A stretch of DNA of 64,000 nucleotides from contig NZ_JACBYI010000009.1 in assembly GCF_019352175.1 (NCBI RefSeq), forward strand, positions 124,001 through 188,000. Reading direction: 5' to 3'. This document shows positions 17,921 to 27,188 of this stretch, piece by piece. Below the pieces are notes generated by a model. The model was not told where the DNA came from and ran no database searches. It was given only the letters and a program-made list of their open reading frames with translations. This stretch comes from Paenibacillus sp. S150. Lineage in GTDB: Bacteria; Bacillota; Bacilli; Paenibacillales; Paenibacillaceae. The position numbers and the translations under genes are program-made. The number at the start of each line of letters is the position of its first letter. The first letter of the stretch is position 1.

Positions 17921-19147
17921 TTGAAGATTACGATCAAAGCAGCATTGTCCAAAACCATGCCATTTTTCCTTATTGCAGCAGCCTATTTTTTCTACACAAA
18001 AATGAAGGCAATGCCTAATCCGCAGGCAGAGGTTATCAACATATCTGCGTATGTAATATTTTTCGTAGGGGCGGCACTGTCCTGGAAGTTCAACCGGAGC
18101 CGTGAATTTTATATCCTGATTATTCTTGCGATTGGAATATCAGCACTTACTTATGGGCCGGAGATTTCGGGCACAGCCTTGCGCAAAGAGGATATCTATT
18201 CGATCATCAGCCTGGTAATTCCCCTGAATATTGCACTGTTTTCATTTTTTAAGGAGCGGGGGATTATCAGCTTATGGGGAGGCCTGCGGACCGCTCTGAT
18301 CCTGGCGCAAGGCTTGCTGGTATACTGGCAGATGGAATCGGGAACCGGTGAATGGCTGGAGCTGTTGAATAAAGATTGGGTACCGGTGAATCTGCACGCC
18401 GCAGCTCCATTGCCGCAGCTGTCCGTCATCGCTTTTATAATCACTTTGATCATTCTAATTACCAGGTTGTTTATATACCCGGCCTCTTCACAGGATATTT
18501 CATTTATAGGTGTCTTGCTCGCCATATTTTATGTACTGCACCATAACAGCAGCCTGCTGCCGTATTCAATATTTTTTGCCGCTTCAGGGATTGTGCTCAT
18601 TATTTCAATCATTCAGGATTCGTATTCGATGGCGTTCTCTGATGAGCTTACTGGCCTGCCTTCACGGCGGGCGCTCAAGCAGGATATGATGAAGCTGGGG
18701 TTCAACTACGTTATCGCTATGCTCGACATTGACCACTTCAAGAAATTCAACGACACCTATGGGCATGATACGGGAGATGAGGTGCTGAAGCTGGTGGCTT
18801 CGAGCATCAGGGATGTTGCCGGCGGAGGTAGAGCCTTCCGTTATGGAGGGGAGGAATTCACCATTCTTTTTCCGGGGAAAAGTGTAAATGATGTGCTTCC
18901 CCATCTTGAAGAACTGAGGGACAGGATATCCAAACGCCCCTTCACCATACGCGCCAAAGTCAGATCCAAGAGCAGCCCCCAAAAACGGTCCCTAGGCTCC
19001 AAGACTTCAAAGCAAGTATACATAACGGTAAGCATCGGCGTCTCTCAAAAGAATGAAAAATACAAGACCACGGACAGTGTAATGAAATCTGCGGATATTG
19101 CGCTGTACCGTGCAAAGAAGAAGGGCAGAAATCGAGTGAGCAAATAA
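17921..19147 (+). CDS. Membrane-bound diguanylate cyclase (GGDEF)
   Basis: 408 residues from TTG 17921, chosen because AAGGGA ends 10 nt upstream; TTG 17915 in the same frame is the alternative. Seven or eight predicted membrane helices (residues 10-235) precede a GGDEF domain starting MAFSDELTGLPSRRALKQDM. The active site is GGEEF (residues 309-313) and the Mg/GTP residues are present (DIDHFKKFNDTYGHDTGDEV), so it should make cyclic di-GMP. The RxxD inhibitory site that normally lies nine residues before GGEEF reads AGGG, so product inhibition is probably absent. A basic 25-residue insertion (RAKVRSKSSPQKRSLGSKTS) interrupts the domain after the active site. It stands alone and ends at a terminator. 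Confidence 0.88.
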   Translation: MKITIKAALSKTMPFFLIAAAYFFYTKMKAMPNPQAEVINISAYVIFFVGAALSWKFNRSREFYILIILAIGISALTYGPEISGTALRKEDIYSIISLVIPLNIALFSFFKERGIISLWGGLRTALILAQGLLVYWQMESGTGEWLELLNKDWVPVNLHAAAPLPQLSVIAFIITLIILITRLFIYPASSQDISFIGVLLAIFYVLHHNSSLLPYSIFFAASGIVLIISIIQDSYSMAFSDELTGLPSRRALKQDMMKLGFNYVIAMLDIDHFKKFNDTYGHDTGDEVLKLVASSIRDVAGGGRAFRYGGEEFTILFPGKSVNDVLPHLEELRDRISKRPFTIRAKVRSKSSPQKRSLGSKTSKQVYITVSIGVSQKNEKYKTTDSVMKSADIALYRAKKKGRNRVSK

Positions 19148-19160
19148 AGGAGATACGGCA

Positions 19161-19229
19161 ATGGAAGACACTCATTATAAATTAGATTTTTGGAATGGCT
19201 GGCTGAGACCGGTGCGCAGTTTGGTATAA
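19161..19229 (+). other. 22-codon ORF with a strong ribosome binding site
   Basis: ATG 19161 follows AAAGGAG by 8 nt, just after the diguanylate cyclase stop, and encodes MEDTHYKLDFWNGWLRPVRS plus two residues before TAA. It is co-transcribed with the cyclase and ahead of its terminator. It may be the 5' scrap of a lost gene or a leaderless microprotein; nothing recognisable in it. Confidence 0.25.
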
Positions 19230-19307
19230 ATATACGCTGGAGCCGAATACTGCGTGCTGCATACCCTGAAGGCAACAGACCTCCAAGTAGAGGCATATCA
19301 TATAGAA

Positions 19308-19358
19308 AAGCGGAAGCGGCTGGGGAATATCCCTTGCCGGCTGTCCGCTTCTTTTTTT
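19308..19358 (+). terminator. Intrinsic terminator after the diguanylate cyclase
   Basis: AAGCGGA (19308-19314) pairs with TCCGCTT (19344-19350), extended inward by AGC-GGC/GCC-GGCT, and is followed by C and seven T. Confidence 0.8.
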
Positions 19359-19827
19359 GTTGAAGCTGGGGATCAGCTATGATTTAATCGCGCTGAATCT
19401 GCCGGATTCAATGCTTTGCAGGAGGAAGTGCGAAATCAGACAGGCTAACCGAAATCGCGGGACAGGAAGTGAAATGGAACGGAGTGAAGTGGATTTAGGT
19501 AACTTAATTGGACAGAAAAGCCTGTGGCAGAGGGAACAGTGGGAAAAAGGTAACTTATTTTCAGCGTATTTTCTTGAAAGGGGAAGGATCGGATGGATTA
19601 GGTAACCTTTTTCCCACTAGCACATGCACAAAAAGGGGATGGGCGATTTAAGTTCACTTTTTCCACTTGGAAATTTACAAAATTATTTTAGTTGCTTGTC
19701 ATATAAACTAACTTTATTTTTACTATTAATGGTATAGAAATATTTAATAGGAAAAATAATGGAATCAAAAGGAATTATACTCTATTATATAGAAAGAATA
19801 CCAGGTAAAAAACGGTTAAAAAAGATA
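19359..19827. other. Long AT-rich spacer without genes
   Basis: No supported gene. It contains one isolated module of the CACTAAT-type repeat (GGATTAGGTAACCTTTTTCC then CACTAG, about 19594-19621) and related GGTAACTTA pieces. From 19680 on, the DNA is strongly AT-rich and leads into the promoter at 19828. Confidence 0.5.
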
Positions 19828-19856
19828 TTGACGTAAGAAAAATTAACATGTAATAT
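19828..19856 (+). promoter_or_regulatory. Sigma-A-type promoter of the peptide importer operon
   Basis: -35 TTGACG (19828-19833), a 17-bp spacer and -10 TAATAT (19851-19856), in AT-rich DNA. Transcription would begin near 19863, about 260 nt before the first gene. Confidence 0.5.
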
Positions 19857-19862
19857 AAACCA

Positions 19863-20121
19863 TAATTTATAAGGAGAGGATAAGCTTCCCAAACAGGTGG
19901 TATCCTGCCGCTAATTGACCTTAGGTCTATTTCTGGAATGACGGCTTGGTAATCAAACGGGTTGCTTGTTAGGTAATCTTACACATCTTAAAGGCCGAAA
20001 GTCAGGAAGTTTCGACATGCATATGGGAGGTTGAACAAAGCTTCAGCAGAGAGAGCAAGAAGGCAGCCGGCTACGTTGACAGCTCATGTTATCTGAACCT
20101 AACTAAGGAGGAGTAAATGGA
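19863..20121 (+). promoter_or_regulatory. Long 5' leader of the importer operon, possible RNA control element
   Basis: About 260 untranslated nt with small potential stems: AGGATA (19875) with TATCCT (19909), and GACC-TTA-GGTC at about 19917. The block CAGGTGGTATCCTGCCGC looks superficially like a T-box but lacks the conserved core, and no leader terminator is evident. No known riboswitch class was recognised. It ends with AAGGAGGAG 8 nt before the ATG. Confidence 0.3.
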
Positions 20122-21858
20122 ATGGCGAAAAAGAGAAAATGGTGGTCTGGTTTACTTGTTTTATCTCTAGCAGGGGTTCTATTCACAGGCTGCAGTACCA
20201 ATAACAACGCAAGTAATACACCTGGCGCGACAACGAGTACCGCTCCGGCAGCAAGCGATGGGCCCGCTGCCTCTGAACCGGCTGCAGACGAACCGGTCGA
20301 CGGCGGTACAATAGTACTCAGCACATTCTCCGATATTGTAAATATTAATCCGCTCCTGATCGGGGATACCTCTTCGGGCGATGTTGCCCAATTCGTATTT
20401 GCCCAGCTGTATGACCTGGACAGACAAGGGAATGTACTGGCTGAGCCTTGGTCTCTGGCGGCGGAACTCCCGGAAATCTCTGAAGACGGTTTGACTTATA
20501 CTGTGAAATTGAAAGACAGCATCAAATGGAGCGATGGCGAGCCGATCACTGCGGATGATGTGGTGTATACGGTTGAGGCCGCGAAGAATCCGGAAACCGG
20601 ATCTCCGCTTACCAGCCAGTTCGACAAGGTAAAGTCAGTAGAGAAAATCGATGATAAAACAGTGAAGTTCACGATGACCCAAGTCTATGCACCCTTCCTG
20701 TACGCCTTATGCCAGGCTATTGTACCTGAGCATGTGCTGAAGGATGTGGCTCCAAAAGACATGCAGACCAACCCGTATGGTACCGATCCCGCCAAGACGG
20801 TCACCAGCGGAGCATGGAAATGGACGGCATGGAAGCAGGGCGACAGCCATACTCTGGATGCCGATCCTGATTACTGGGGCGAAGTTAAACCGCATATCTC
20901 CCAACTGGTGTACAAAATCTACGCAGATCAGAATACCGAAGTTCAGGCTATTCTGAAAGGCGATACCGATCACATCAGCGCCATTCCGGTTACACAGGTG
21001 GATGCGGTAAAAGCTAAAGGTGATATCGCTGTTATTGACAAACCGGGTCCGCTGTATGAGTATGTCGGCTTCAACTTTGATCCCAAGAACTTCAAGGACG
21101 GCTACGGCCTGTTCGAAGGACAGAAGACCAGACAGGCCATTGCCCATGCGCTTAACCGTCAGGGTATGGTCGACAACATCCTGAAGGGCGTCGGCGCACT
21201 GATGAACGCACCGTTCCTGCCGGACACCTGGGCTGATCCGGGTGATGCGGCTGTGAACTACGATTATAATCCGGAAACGGCAAAGACACTCCTGGCTGAG
21301 GATGGATGGGCTGCAGGAAATGACGGCATTCTCACTAAAGACGGACACCGCTTCTCCTTCGAATTGCAGTATAATGCGGGCAACAGCAGACGGGAGCAGG
21401 TAGCCGCTGTTATCCAGCAGAACCTGAAGGAGGTAGGCATTGAGGTTACGCCGAAAGCCATCGACTTTTCTTCATGGATTGACCAGAATGTTACACCGGG
21501 GAAATATCAAGCGCTGCTGCTGTCCTGGTCTTTGAATAACCCGGACCCGGACGCAGAGAGCATTTATTCCTCCAAGTACTTTCCGCCTGCCGGACAGAAC
21601 AGCGGCTGGTACAAGAATGAGAAGCTGGATCAGCTGTGGGTGGATGGATACTCTACCGTTGACCAGGAGAAGCGCAAAGAGATTTACAAAGAAGTGGGCA
21701 AGGAAATTTCCACAGACCTGCCTTATGTATTTATGTACCAATACGGAACGGCTATCGGAACGGGTCCTAGAGTTCATTGGGCAGAGGAGGACGCTCCAGA
21801 ACCGTCACTCGGTTATGGTTCTTACTTCCACGCCATTAAATGGTGGGTAACCGACTAA
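20122..21858 (+). CDS. ABC transporter substrate-binding lipoprotein (family 5, peptide/nickel type)
   Basis: 578 residues. The lipoprotein signal peptide MAKKRKWWSGLLVLSLAGVL ends in the lipobox FTGC (Cys at about 25), followed by a Ser/Thr/Pro/Ala-rich linker (about 26-60) that tethers the domain to the membrane. The SBP_bac_5 fold is plain: PWSLAAELPEISEDGLTYTV, LKDSIKWSDGEPITADDVVY, RQAIAHALNRQGMVDNILKG and the C-terminal YQYGTAIGTGPRVHW. It captures oligopeptides (or Ni/opine-like solutes) outside the cell and feeds the permeases encoded next. AAGGAGGAG supports the start. First gene of a five-gene dpp/opp-type operon; as usual the binding-protein gene is separated from the rest by a hairpin. 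Confidence 0.93.
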   Translation: MAKKRKWWSGLLVLSLAGVLFTGCSTNNNASNTPGATTSTAPAASDGPAASEPAADEPVDGGTIVLSTFSDIVNINPLLIGDTSSGDVAQFVFAQLYDLDRQGNVLAEPWSLAAELPEISEDGLTYTVKLKDSIKWSDGEPITADDVVYTVEAAKNPETGSPLTSQFDKVKSVEKIDDKTVKFTMTQVYAPFLYALCQAIVPEHVLKDVAPKDMQTNPYGTDPAKTVTSGAWKWTAWKQGDSHTLDADPDYWGEVKPHISQLVYKIYADQNTEVQAILKGDTDHISAIPVTQVDAVKAKGDIAVIDKPGPLYEYVGFNFDPKNFKDGYGLFEGQKTRQAIAHALNRQGMVDNILKGVGALMNAPFLPDTWADPGDAAVNYDYNPETAKTLLAEDGWAAGNDGILTKDGHRFSFELQYNAGNSRREQVAAVIQQNLKEVGIEVTPKAIDFSSWIDQNVTPGKYQALLLSWSLNNPDPDAESIYSSKYFPPAGQNSGWYKNEKLDQLWVDGYSTVDQEKRKEIYKEVGKEISTDLPYVFMYQYGTAIGTGPRVHWAEEDAPEPSLGYGSYFHAIKWWVTD

Positions 21859-21889
21859 ACGAACAGACAGATGAAATAGAATTACGGGA

Positions 21890-21913
21890 GGGGAAAGAGA
21901 ATTCTCTTTCCCC
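21890..21913 (+). promoter_or_regulatory. 24-bp perfect palindrome between binding protein and permease genes
   Basis: GGGGAAAGAGAA directly abuts its reverse complement TTCTCTTTCCCC, followed by TTCTCCTTTTG. As RNA it would form a stem ending the first cistron, likely protecting the binding-protein mRNA or partly terminating, which gives an excess of binding protein over permease. No loop, so the innermost pairs would open. Confidence 0.65.
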
Positions 21914-21978
21914 TTCTCCTTTTGCATAGAAGGGGTGAATTCCGGATTCAGACCTTACCATCTCTAGGAGGACAGTTC

Positions 21979-22950
21979 ATGACAGAATATCTGATCCGCC
22001 GTGTAGTGCAATCGGTACTGGTAATCTTTTTGATTACTGTACTTACCTTTCTTTTGATCCATGCGGCCCCCGGAGGACCGACTAAGGTTATGCTCTCTCC
22101 GGGCTTGTCTCCGGAAGTTCTGGAGCAGCAGGCCAAGAATCTCGGTCTTGATAAGCCGATACCTGTACAATATGTTCGCTGGGTCGGCGATTTGCTTCAG
22201 GGAGATCTGGGCTATACGTTCAAAAACCATCTCGCGGTATCCGATCTGCTGTGGCCGCGGATTGGCAATACCTTCATTCTTATGGGAGCCGCCTGGCTGG
22301 TATCCCTGATTATCGCAATCCCCTGGGGGATCTATAACAGCACTAAGGTTTACGGATTCTCGGACCAGTCCGCCTCATTCATTTCATATCTCGGTTTTGC
22401 GATGCCGACGTTCTGGTTCGGGATACTGCTGCAGCAGTGGCTCTCCATTAAGCTGGACTGGTTTCCGCTGTCTGACATGTACTCAAGGGGAAAAGAAGGG
22501 AATATCGGTGACTTGTTCATGCACCTTGTGCTGCCTGTAACGGTATTGGCGCTTGGCTTCCTCGCTTCTTATATGAAGTATGCACGCGCCAGCATGCTTG
22601 AAGTGCTGGATCAGGACTATATCCGCACGGCACGCGCCAAGGGCGTACACGAGCGCAAGGTTGTATTCCGCCATGCGCTGCGCAATGCACTCATTCCTAT
22701 TATTACGATTTTGGGACTTGATCTGCCTATATTGGTAGCCGGGGCCGCGTTGACTGAGAATGTATTCAACTGGCCGGGGATGGGGCGCTGGTTCGTGGAG
22801 ATGGCAAACTCCCGGGAGTATTCTGCGCTTATGGCTATCACGATTGTTACTGCTGTAATGGTTGTCATCGGTAATCTTGTGGCTGATATTCTGTATGCCG
22901 TAGTTGATCCGCGCGTAAAGCTCGGCAAGCAAGGGGGCAAAGCCGCATGA
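21979..22950 (+). CDS. ABC transporter permease, DppB/OppB type
   Basis: 323 residues from ATG 21979 (AGGAGG 7 nt upstream; an earlier in-frame ATG at 21922 lacks a site and adds a non-family N-terminus). It begins MTEYLIRRVVQSVLVIFLIT, the standard DppB start, with six membrane helices and the EAA loop that contacts the ATPases (RTARAKGVHERKVVFRHALR). First of two partner permeases; its stop overlaps the next start (ATGA). Confidence 0.94.
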   Translation: MTEYLIRRVVQSVLVIFLITVLTFLLIHAAPGGPTKVMLSPGLSPEVLEQQAKNLGLDKPIPVQYVRWVGDLLQGDLGYTFKNHLAVSDLLWPRIGNTFILMGAAWLVSLIIAIPWGIYNSTKVYGFSDQSASFISYLGFAMPTFWFGILLQQWLSIKLDWFPLSDMYSRGKEGNIGDLFMHLVLPVTVLALGFLASYMKYARASMLEVLDQDYIRTARAKGVHERKVVFRHALRNALIPIITILGLDLPILVAGAALTENVFNWPGMGRWFVEMANSREYSALMAITIVTAVMVVIGNLVADILYAVVDPRVKLGKQGGKAA

Positions 22951-23939
22951 GTGCAGACAATTCACGGCTTTCAAGCGTTTCAAGCGGCCTGGGTCCTCCC
23001 TCTGTTGGATCACGGAAGACTGCTGATTCCAAGCGGCCGCCCGGTCCCTGGGCATTGCTGTGGAAGAAGTTTTCACACAATCCGTATGCAATGAGCGGAC
23101 TTGGAGTTCTGCTCTTTTTCGTCATCGCCGCATTGCTGGCTCCCGTCCTTACCGAATATAGGCCGGAAAGCATTGATCTGATGTTCGCCAATCTGAAGCC
23201 CGGAGCCGGGGGCCATCTTATGGGAACGGATGAGCTGGGCCGCGACATTCTCACCAGATTGCTCTACAGTGCCAGAATCTCGCTCATGATCGGATTTTCG
23301 GTAGCCTTTGCCTCGGTGGTCATTGGCGCAGTGATCGGCGCGATTTCAGGTTATTTTGGCGGTTGGACCGATACTGTATTCATGCGGATTGTTGATGTGA
23401 TGAACTCCGTGCCGTCGCTCTTTCTTAACATTCTTTTCATGGCAATCTTCGGTTCGCAGATTAAATATATGATCCTTATCCTGGCTCTGACCAGCTGGAT
23501 GAGTATTGCAAGACTGGTCCGCGGCACCTTCCTGCAGCTGCGGGAAATGCAGTATGTGGAAGCTGCCAGGGCGATTGGGGTATCCAGCTGGGGGATTATA
23601 TTCCGCCATCTGCTCCGCAATGCCAGCTTTCCGATTATTGTCAACGCGACCCTGATGGTCGGCGGTGCCATCTTGAGCGAATCGGCGCTATCCTATCTGG
23701 GACTGGGTGTTCAGGCACCGGCAGCCAGCTGGGGACTCATGCTCAGCAATGCGCAGGAATTCATGCTGATAGATCCGATGCAGGCGGTATACCCGGGGCT
23801 TTGCATCCTGCTGGTGGTACTGGCTGTTAACTTTATCGGCGACGGAATACGGGATGCTCTTGATCCCAGGCAGCAAGTGACGAAATCCCGGAGGAGGCTG
23901 GACAAATGGCGGAAAAACTACTCGAAATCCGGAATCTGA
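22947..23939 (+). CDS. ABC transporter permease, DppC/OppC type
   Basis: 330 residues. A Ser/Pro-rich N-terminal tail of about 35 residues precedes the OppC_N segment (WALLWKKFSHNPYAMSGLGV) and a canonical DppC core: HLMGTDELGRDILTRLLYSA, six helices, and the EAA loop (VEAARAIGVSSWGIIFRHLL). Its start overlaps the upstream stop by 4 bp and its end overlaps the next gene by 34 bp, so translation of the operon is tightly coupled. Confidence 0.94.
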   Translation: MSADNSRLSSVSSGLGPPSVGSRKTADSKRPPGPWALLWKKFSHNPYAMSGLGVLLFFVIAALLAPVLTEYRPESIDLMFANLKPGAGGHLMGTDELGRDILTRLLYSARISLMIGFSVAFASVVIGAVIGAISGYFGGWTDTVFMRIVDVMNSVPSLFLNILFMAIFGSQIKYMILILALTSWMSIARLVRGTFLQLREMQYVEAARAIGVSSWGIIFRHLLRNASFPIIVNATLMVGGAILSESALSYLGLGVQAPAASWGLMLSNAQEFMLIDPMQAVYPGLCILLVVLAVNFIGDGIRDALDPRQQVTKSRRRLDKWRKNYSKSGI

Positions 23940-24925
23940 CCGCCGGCTTTGCCACCGAGAGGGGGCTGCTTAAGGCAACCGACCAGATTTCCATCTCTGT
24001 GGACAAGGGCCAGACGGTATGTCTTGTCGGGGAGTCCGGCAGCGGTAAAAGCGTAACCTCGCTCGCGATTATGCGGCTTATTGATTATGCCGGCGGAATG
24101 ATTCTCGAAGGTACTATTACCTTTCATGGACAGGATCTCGCTGCCAAGAAGCAGGAGGAAATGCGTAACATCCGCGGTAATCAGATTGCTATGATATTTC
24201 AGGACCCGATGTCCGCGCTGAATCCGGTGTTCACGGTTGGCGGTCAGATTGCGGAGAGTCTGCAGCTGCACCAGGGCAAAAGCCCCAGAGAGGCTATGCA
24301 AATGGCGGTCAACCTGCTGAAGCTGGTCGGAATTCCGGCACCGGAAATCCGCGCCAGACAGTATCCGCATGAGCTGTCCGGCGGGATGTGCCAGCGGGTC
24401 GTCATCGCCATTGCGCTTGCCTGTAATCCCGAGCTGCTGATCGCCGACGAGCCGACAACGGCCCTCGATGTAACGGTCCAGGCCCAAATTCTCGATCTGC
24501 TGCGCAAGCTGCAGGCGGAGCTCGGGATGTCCATCCTGCTGATCACGCATGATATGGGCGTGGCTGCCGAGATTGCGGACCGTATCGCCGTCATGTATGC
24601 CGGGGCCATTGTGGAAGAAGGAACAGTTGAAGAGATCTTTGACCATCCGAGCCATCCGTATACGATTGGATTGCTGCAGTCCATTCCCGGGTTCGAAGGC
24701 AAGCGGGGCGGAGAGCTGTATACCATTAAAGGGACAATCCCGCCGATTGGCCAGCTTCCGTCAGGCTGCCGCTTTCATCCGCGCTGTCCGCATGCGATGG
24801 AGGTCTGCAGCGCGAAGGAGCCGCCGGATTTCATGATCACGGAGGACCACCGTGCCGCCTGCTGGCTGTTTCAGGACAGGCCGGTCCAAGCCGGCAACAA
24901 CAATAGGGTGGTGAGACAAGCGTGA
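23906..24925 (+). CDS. ABC transporter ATP-binding protein, DppD/OppD type
   Basis: 339 residues. Walker A GESGSGKS, signature [16 protein letters not shown], Walker [13 protein letters not shown], and the C-terminal oligopeptide extension with a cysteine cluster ([20 protein letters not shown]) that binds an iron-sulfur cluster in this subfamily. GGAGGAGG lies 9-14 nt upstream of the ATG, inside the previous gene. Pairs with the next ATPase to energise the importer. Confidence 0.94.
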   Translation: MAEKLLEIRNLTAGFATERGLLKATDQISISVDKGQTVCLVGESGSGKSVTSLAIMRLIDYAGGMILEGTITFHGQDLAAKKQEEMRNIRGNQIAMIFQDPMSALNPVFTVGGQIAESLQLHQGKSPREAMQMAVNLLKLVGIPAPEIRARQYPHELSGGMCQRVVIAIALACNPELLIADEPTTALDVTVQAQILDLLRKLQAELGMSILLITHDMGVAAEIADRIAVMYAGAIVEEGTVEEIFDHPSHPYTIGLLQSIPGFEGKRGGELYTIKGTIPPIGQLPSGCRFHPRCPHAMEVCSAKEPPDFMITEDHRAACWLFQDRPVQAGNNNRVVRQA

Positions 24926-25947
24926 TCAATGAGACAGAGGTCAAACCGGCGATAGATAAAGCCCCTGCTGCCGGAGTTCTGGTGGAAGTGAAGGATGTCA
25001 AAAAATATTTTCCGATCACCAAAGGACTGCTTAACCGGACCGTTGGCCAGGTGAAGGCGGTAGATGGGGTATCTCTGTCTATCCGCAAAGGGGAAACCTT
25101 CGGTCTGGTAGGGGAATCGGGCTGCGGCAAATCCACCTTCGGGCGGGTGCTGCTCCGGCTGCAAAGCGCCACCGGGGGAGAGGTGCTGTTTGGTGGCCGG
25201 GATATTCATTCCCTGGGACATCAGGCGATGCGCAAGCTGCGCGAGGAAATGCAGATTATATTTCAGGACCCCTTCGGCTCCTTGAACCCGCGTTTTCTGG
25301 TCAGGGATATTATTGGCGAGCCGCTGCGGATTCACCGGAGCATGTCAGCCAAGGCTATAGATGCAAAGGTCGTTGAGCTGATGGAGCTGGTCGGACTGGA
25401 TGCCACGCGGAGAAACCGTTACCCGCATGAATTCTCGGGCGGACAACGCCAGCGGATCGGGATCGCCCGGGCGATTGCCTTGAACCCGCAGTTCATTGTA
25501 GCGGATGAGGCGGTGTCGGCGCTCGATGTATCCGTACAATCGCAGGTCATTAACCTGCTGATGAAGCTGCAGAAGGAGCTGGGCCTGACATTCCTGTTCA
25601 TCGCGCATGGCCTCAATGTTGTCCGCCATATTTCGGACCGTGTAGGCGTCATGTATTTGGGCAAGCTGGTCGAGATCGCAGAGACGGAGGCGCTATTCGC
25701 CGCTCCGCTGCATCCGTATACGGCAGCGCTGCTCTCTGCGATCCCTAAGCCTACGCCAAGACGCAGGCAGGACCGGATTGTGCTGCAGGGCGATGTGCCT
25801 TCGCCGGCGAACCCGCCGTCAGGCTGCCGGTTCCATACCCGCTGTCCGCTGGCCCAGGAGAAATGCCGCCAGCAGGAGCCGCTGCTGGACGAAAAGCTTC
25901 CCGGCCGTATGGTGGCCTGCCATTTCCCGCTGGTATCTGCGACGTAA
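24922..25947 (+). CDS. ABC transporter ATP-binding protein, DppF/OppF type
   Basis: 341 residues, starting at GTG 24922, which overlaps the upstream stop (GTGA). Walker A GESGCGKS, signature [16 protein letters not shown], Walker [13 protein letters not shown], and the C-terminal [14 protein letters not shown] cluster. Usually Walker B here is DEPVSALD; Ala replaces Pro, a mild variant. Switch His is in FIAHGLNVV (Gly for the usual Asp after His). Last gene of the importer operon; no clear terminator follows. Confidence 0.93.
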   Translation: MINETEVKPAIDKAPAAGVLVEVKDVKKYFPITKGLLNRTVGQVKAVDGVSLSIRKGETFGLVGESGCGKSTFGRVLLRLQSATGGEVLFGGRDIHSLGHQAMRKLREEMQIIFQDPFGSLNPRFLVRDIIGEPLRIHRSMSAKAIDAKVVELMELVGLDATRRNRYPHEFSGGQRQRIGIARAIALNPQFIVADEAVSALDVSVQSQVINLLMKLQKELGLTFLFIAHGLNVVRHISDRVGVMYLGKLVEIAETEALFAAPLHPYTAALLSAIPKPTPRRRQDRIVLQGDVPSPANPPSGCRFHTRCPLAQEKCRQQEPLLDEKLPGRMVACHFPLVSAT

Positions 25948-25963
25948 TTAAATTCATTGGGTT

Positions 25964-26150
25964 TCTGTAAGGGGCCCCGAGCATGACAAGCTGGTTCGAA
26001 CTGCGCTGGAGGCCGGAAAGCATGTGTTTTGTGAATTCACGCTTGGACGGATATCCGGCAGAAACGGCAAATCTGCTGCAAGAGGCAGGGCAAAAGGGGG
26101 TCCGCCATTTTGCCGGACTGCAGGCCCGGGCCAATCCGGCGGGGATGTGG
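25964..26150 (+). pseudogene. Gfo/Idh/MocA oxidoreductase fragment with a frameshift
   Basis: From 25979 one frame reads EHDKLVRTALEAGKHVFCEF then TLGR, the hallmark of Gfo/Idh NAD-dependent sugar oxidoreductases. Near 26045 the homology passes to the next frame as PAETANLLQEAGQKGVRHFA then GLQARANPA, where it ends. Both ends and the catalytic EKP-type context are otherwise missing. The second half happens to be in frame with the metallopeptidase gene downstream, so automatic annotation may fuse the two. Confidence 0.65.
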
Positions 26151-26204
26151 AGAAGTGCGGGCTGTGCTAAGCTTAAGGAAATCAACTTATCTTATATAGA
26201 AACG

Positions 26205-26867
26205 ATGGTGGCTATGCAGATTCAGCTTGAGGATCAGATCCTGCAGCTTCATGTTCAATATGCCAAACGGAAGAAAATCTCTCTGCAGATCGATATGGCC
26301 GGACTCATTATAGTGAAGGCGCCTGCGGGTGCAGGTGAAGAAATGATCCGCAGCGCGGTGCTGCGGCATGGCGAATGGATTCTGGAGAGTCTGCGCAAGA
26401 ACGCCGCGGCCCGGCAGCTTCCGGCTCCCAAGGAGTATCAGGAGGAAGGCAGGTTCCTGTACCTGGGGAAGGAGGTTCTGCTGCACGAATTGATCGATAC
26501 CGGCGAGCGGGACCCGGAGAAGCTGAAGCTTGAGCTGAAGAAGTTCTATTTTTCCAGCCTCAAAAAGCTTGTTGCCGAGCGGCTCCCGCGTTATCAAACG
26601 CTGCTGAAGGTGAAGCCCAAATCCGTTGAGATCGTGGAGTCCCGGACCAAATGGGGCAGCTGCAGCTCAGATAAGAAGCTGACCTTCAATTACCGGCTGG
26701 CTATGGCGCCGCCCGAGGTGATCGATTATGTAATCATCCATGAGCTGTGCCATTTGCTGCATATGAATCATGACCGTTCTTTCTGGCGGCGCCTTGGAAG
26801 CGTGATGCCGGATTATAAAGAGAAGGAGGCATTTTTGGCCCGGCAGGGGCAGTTCATGACGCTGTGA
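26205..26867 (+). CDS. YgjP/WLM-like M48-type metallopeptidase (DUF45)
   Basis: 220 residues from ATG 26205 (MVAMQIQLEDQIL); ATG 26214 is an alternative and neither has a strong ribosome site. The open frame extends back to 25983, but that part is an oxidoreductase remnant and is left out. Family landmarks: VQYAKRKKISLQI, the block VESRTKWGSCSSDKKLTFNY and zinc motif HELCHLLHMNHDRSFW (HExxH plus downstream His). YgjP-like proteins are predicted zinc peptidases of unknown target; some lie in restriction islands, others are core genes. Cytoplasmic, no signal peptide. Confidence 0.8.
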   Translation: MVAMQIQLEDQILQLHVQYAKRKKISLQIDMAGLIIVKAPAGAGEEMIRSAVLRHGEWILESLRKNAAARQLPAPKEYQEEGRFLYLGKEVLLHELIDTGERDPEKLKLELKKFYFSSLKKLVAERLPRYQTLLKVKPKSVEIVESRTKWGSCSSDKKLTFNYRLAMAPPEVIDYVIIHELCHLLHMNHDRSFWRRLGSVMPDYKEKEAFLARQGQFMTL

Positions 26868-27188
26868 GTTCAAGGACAATTGACTCAAGACGAGCAGGTC
26901 CCATAGACTTAACTCCCAGAAAATGTTTCCAATTAGTTTAATATATTTACTATTTGTATATCAATTGAATGGTTTATAGTCTTTCTGCCTAACTTAATAT
27001 CACACAAGCCTGGATATGTCAATACGCTAAAGGATACCTAAAAGTACCCGCTGGTGTTATTCACATTTAATAGGATGAACGTTATCTTATATATTAAGAA
27101 ATGTTCTTTATTAAGAACTATTAAAAAGCTCCGCCCGATGCTTGCAAGAAGCACGAAGGAGGCTTTTGAACCAGGTGGGGGCCTTATC
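26868..27188. other. AT-rich region upstream of the lasso peptide operon
   Basis: No gene is supported. The AT-rich stretch 26930-27000 (TTGTATATCAATTGAATGG) is the likely promoter site, but no -35/-10 pair with proper spacing stands out. At 27096-27126 the sequence AGAAATGTTCTTTATTAAGA contains a short AAGAA/TTCTT inverted repeat, a possible regulator site. Confidence 0.35.

Noticed and set aside
19875..19920. T-box leader before the importer operon
   Set aside because: CAGGTGGTATCCTGCCGC resembles AGGGTGGNACCGCG only loosely; specifier loop and terminator/antiterminator stems are not visible.
27054..27188. Upstream start for the lasso cyclase
   Set aside because: The extra 45 residues are not family-like and have no ribosome site. 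ATG 27189 gives the normal Ntn-domain start MSAIAGIYH.
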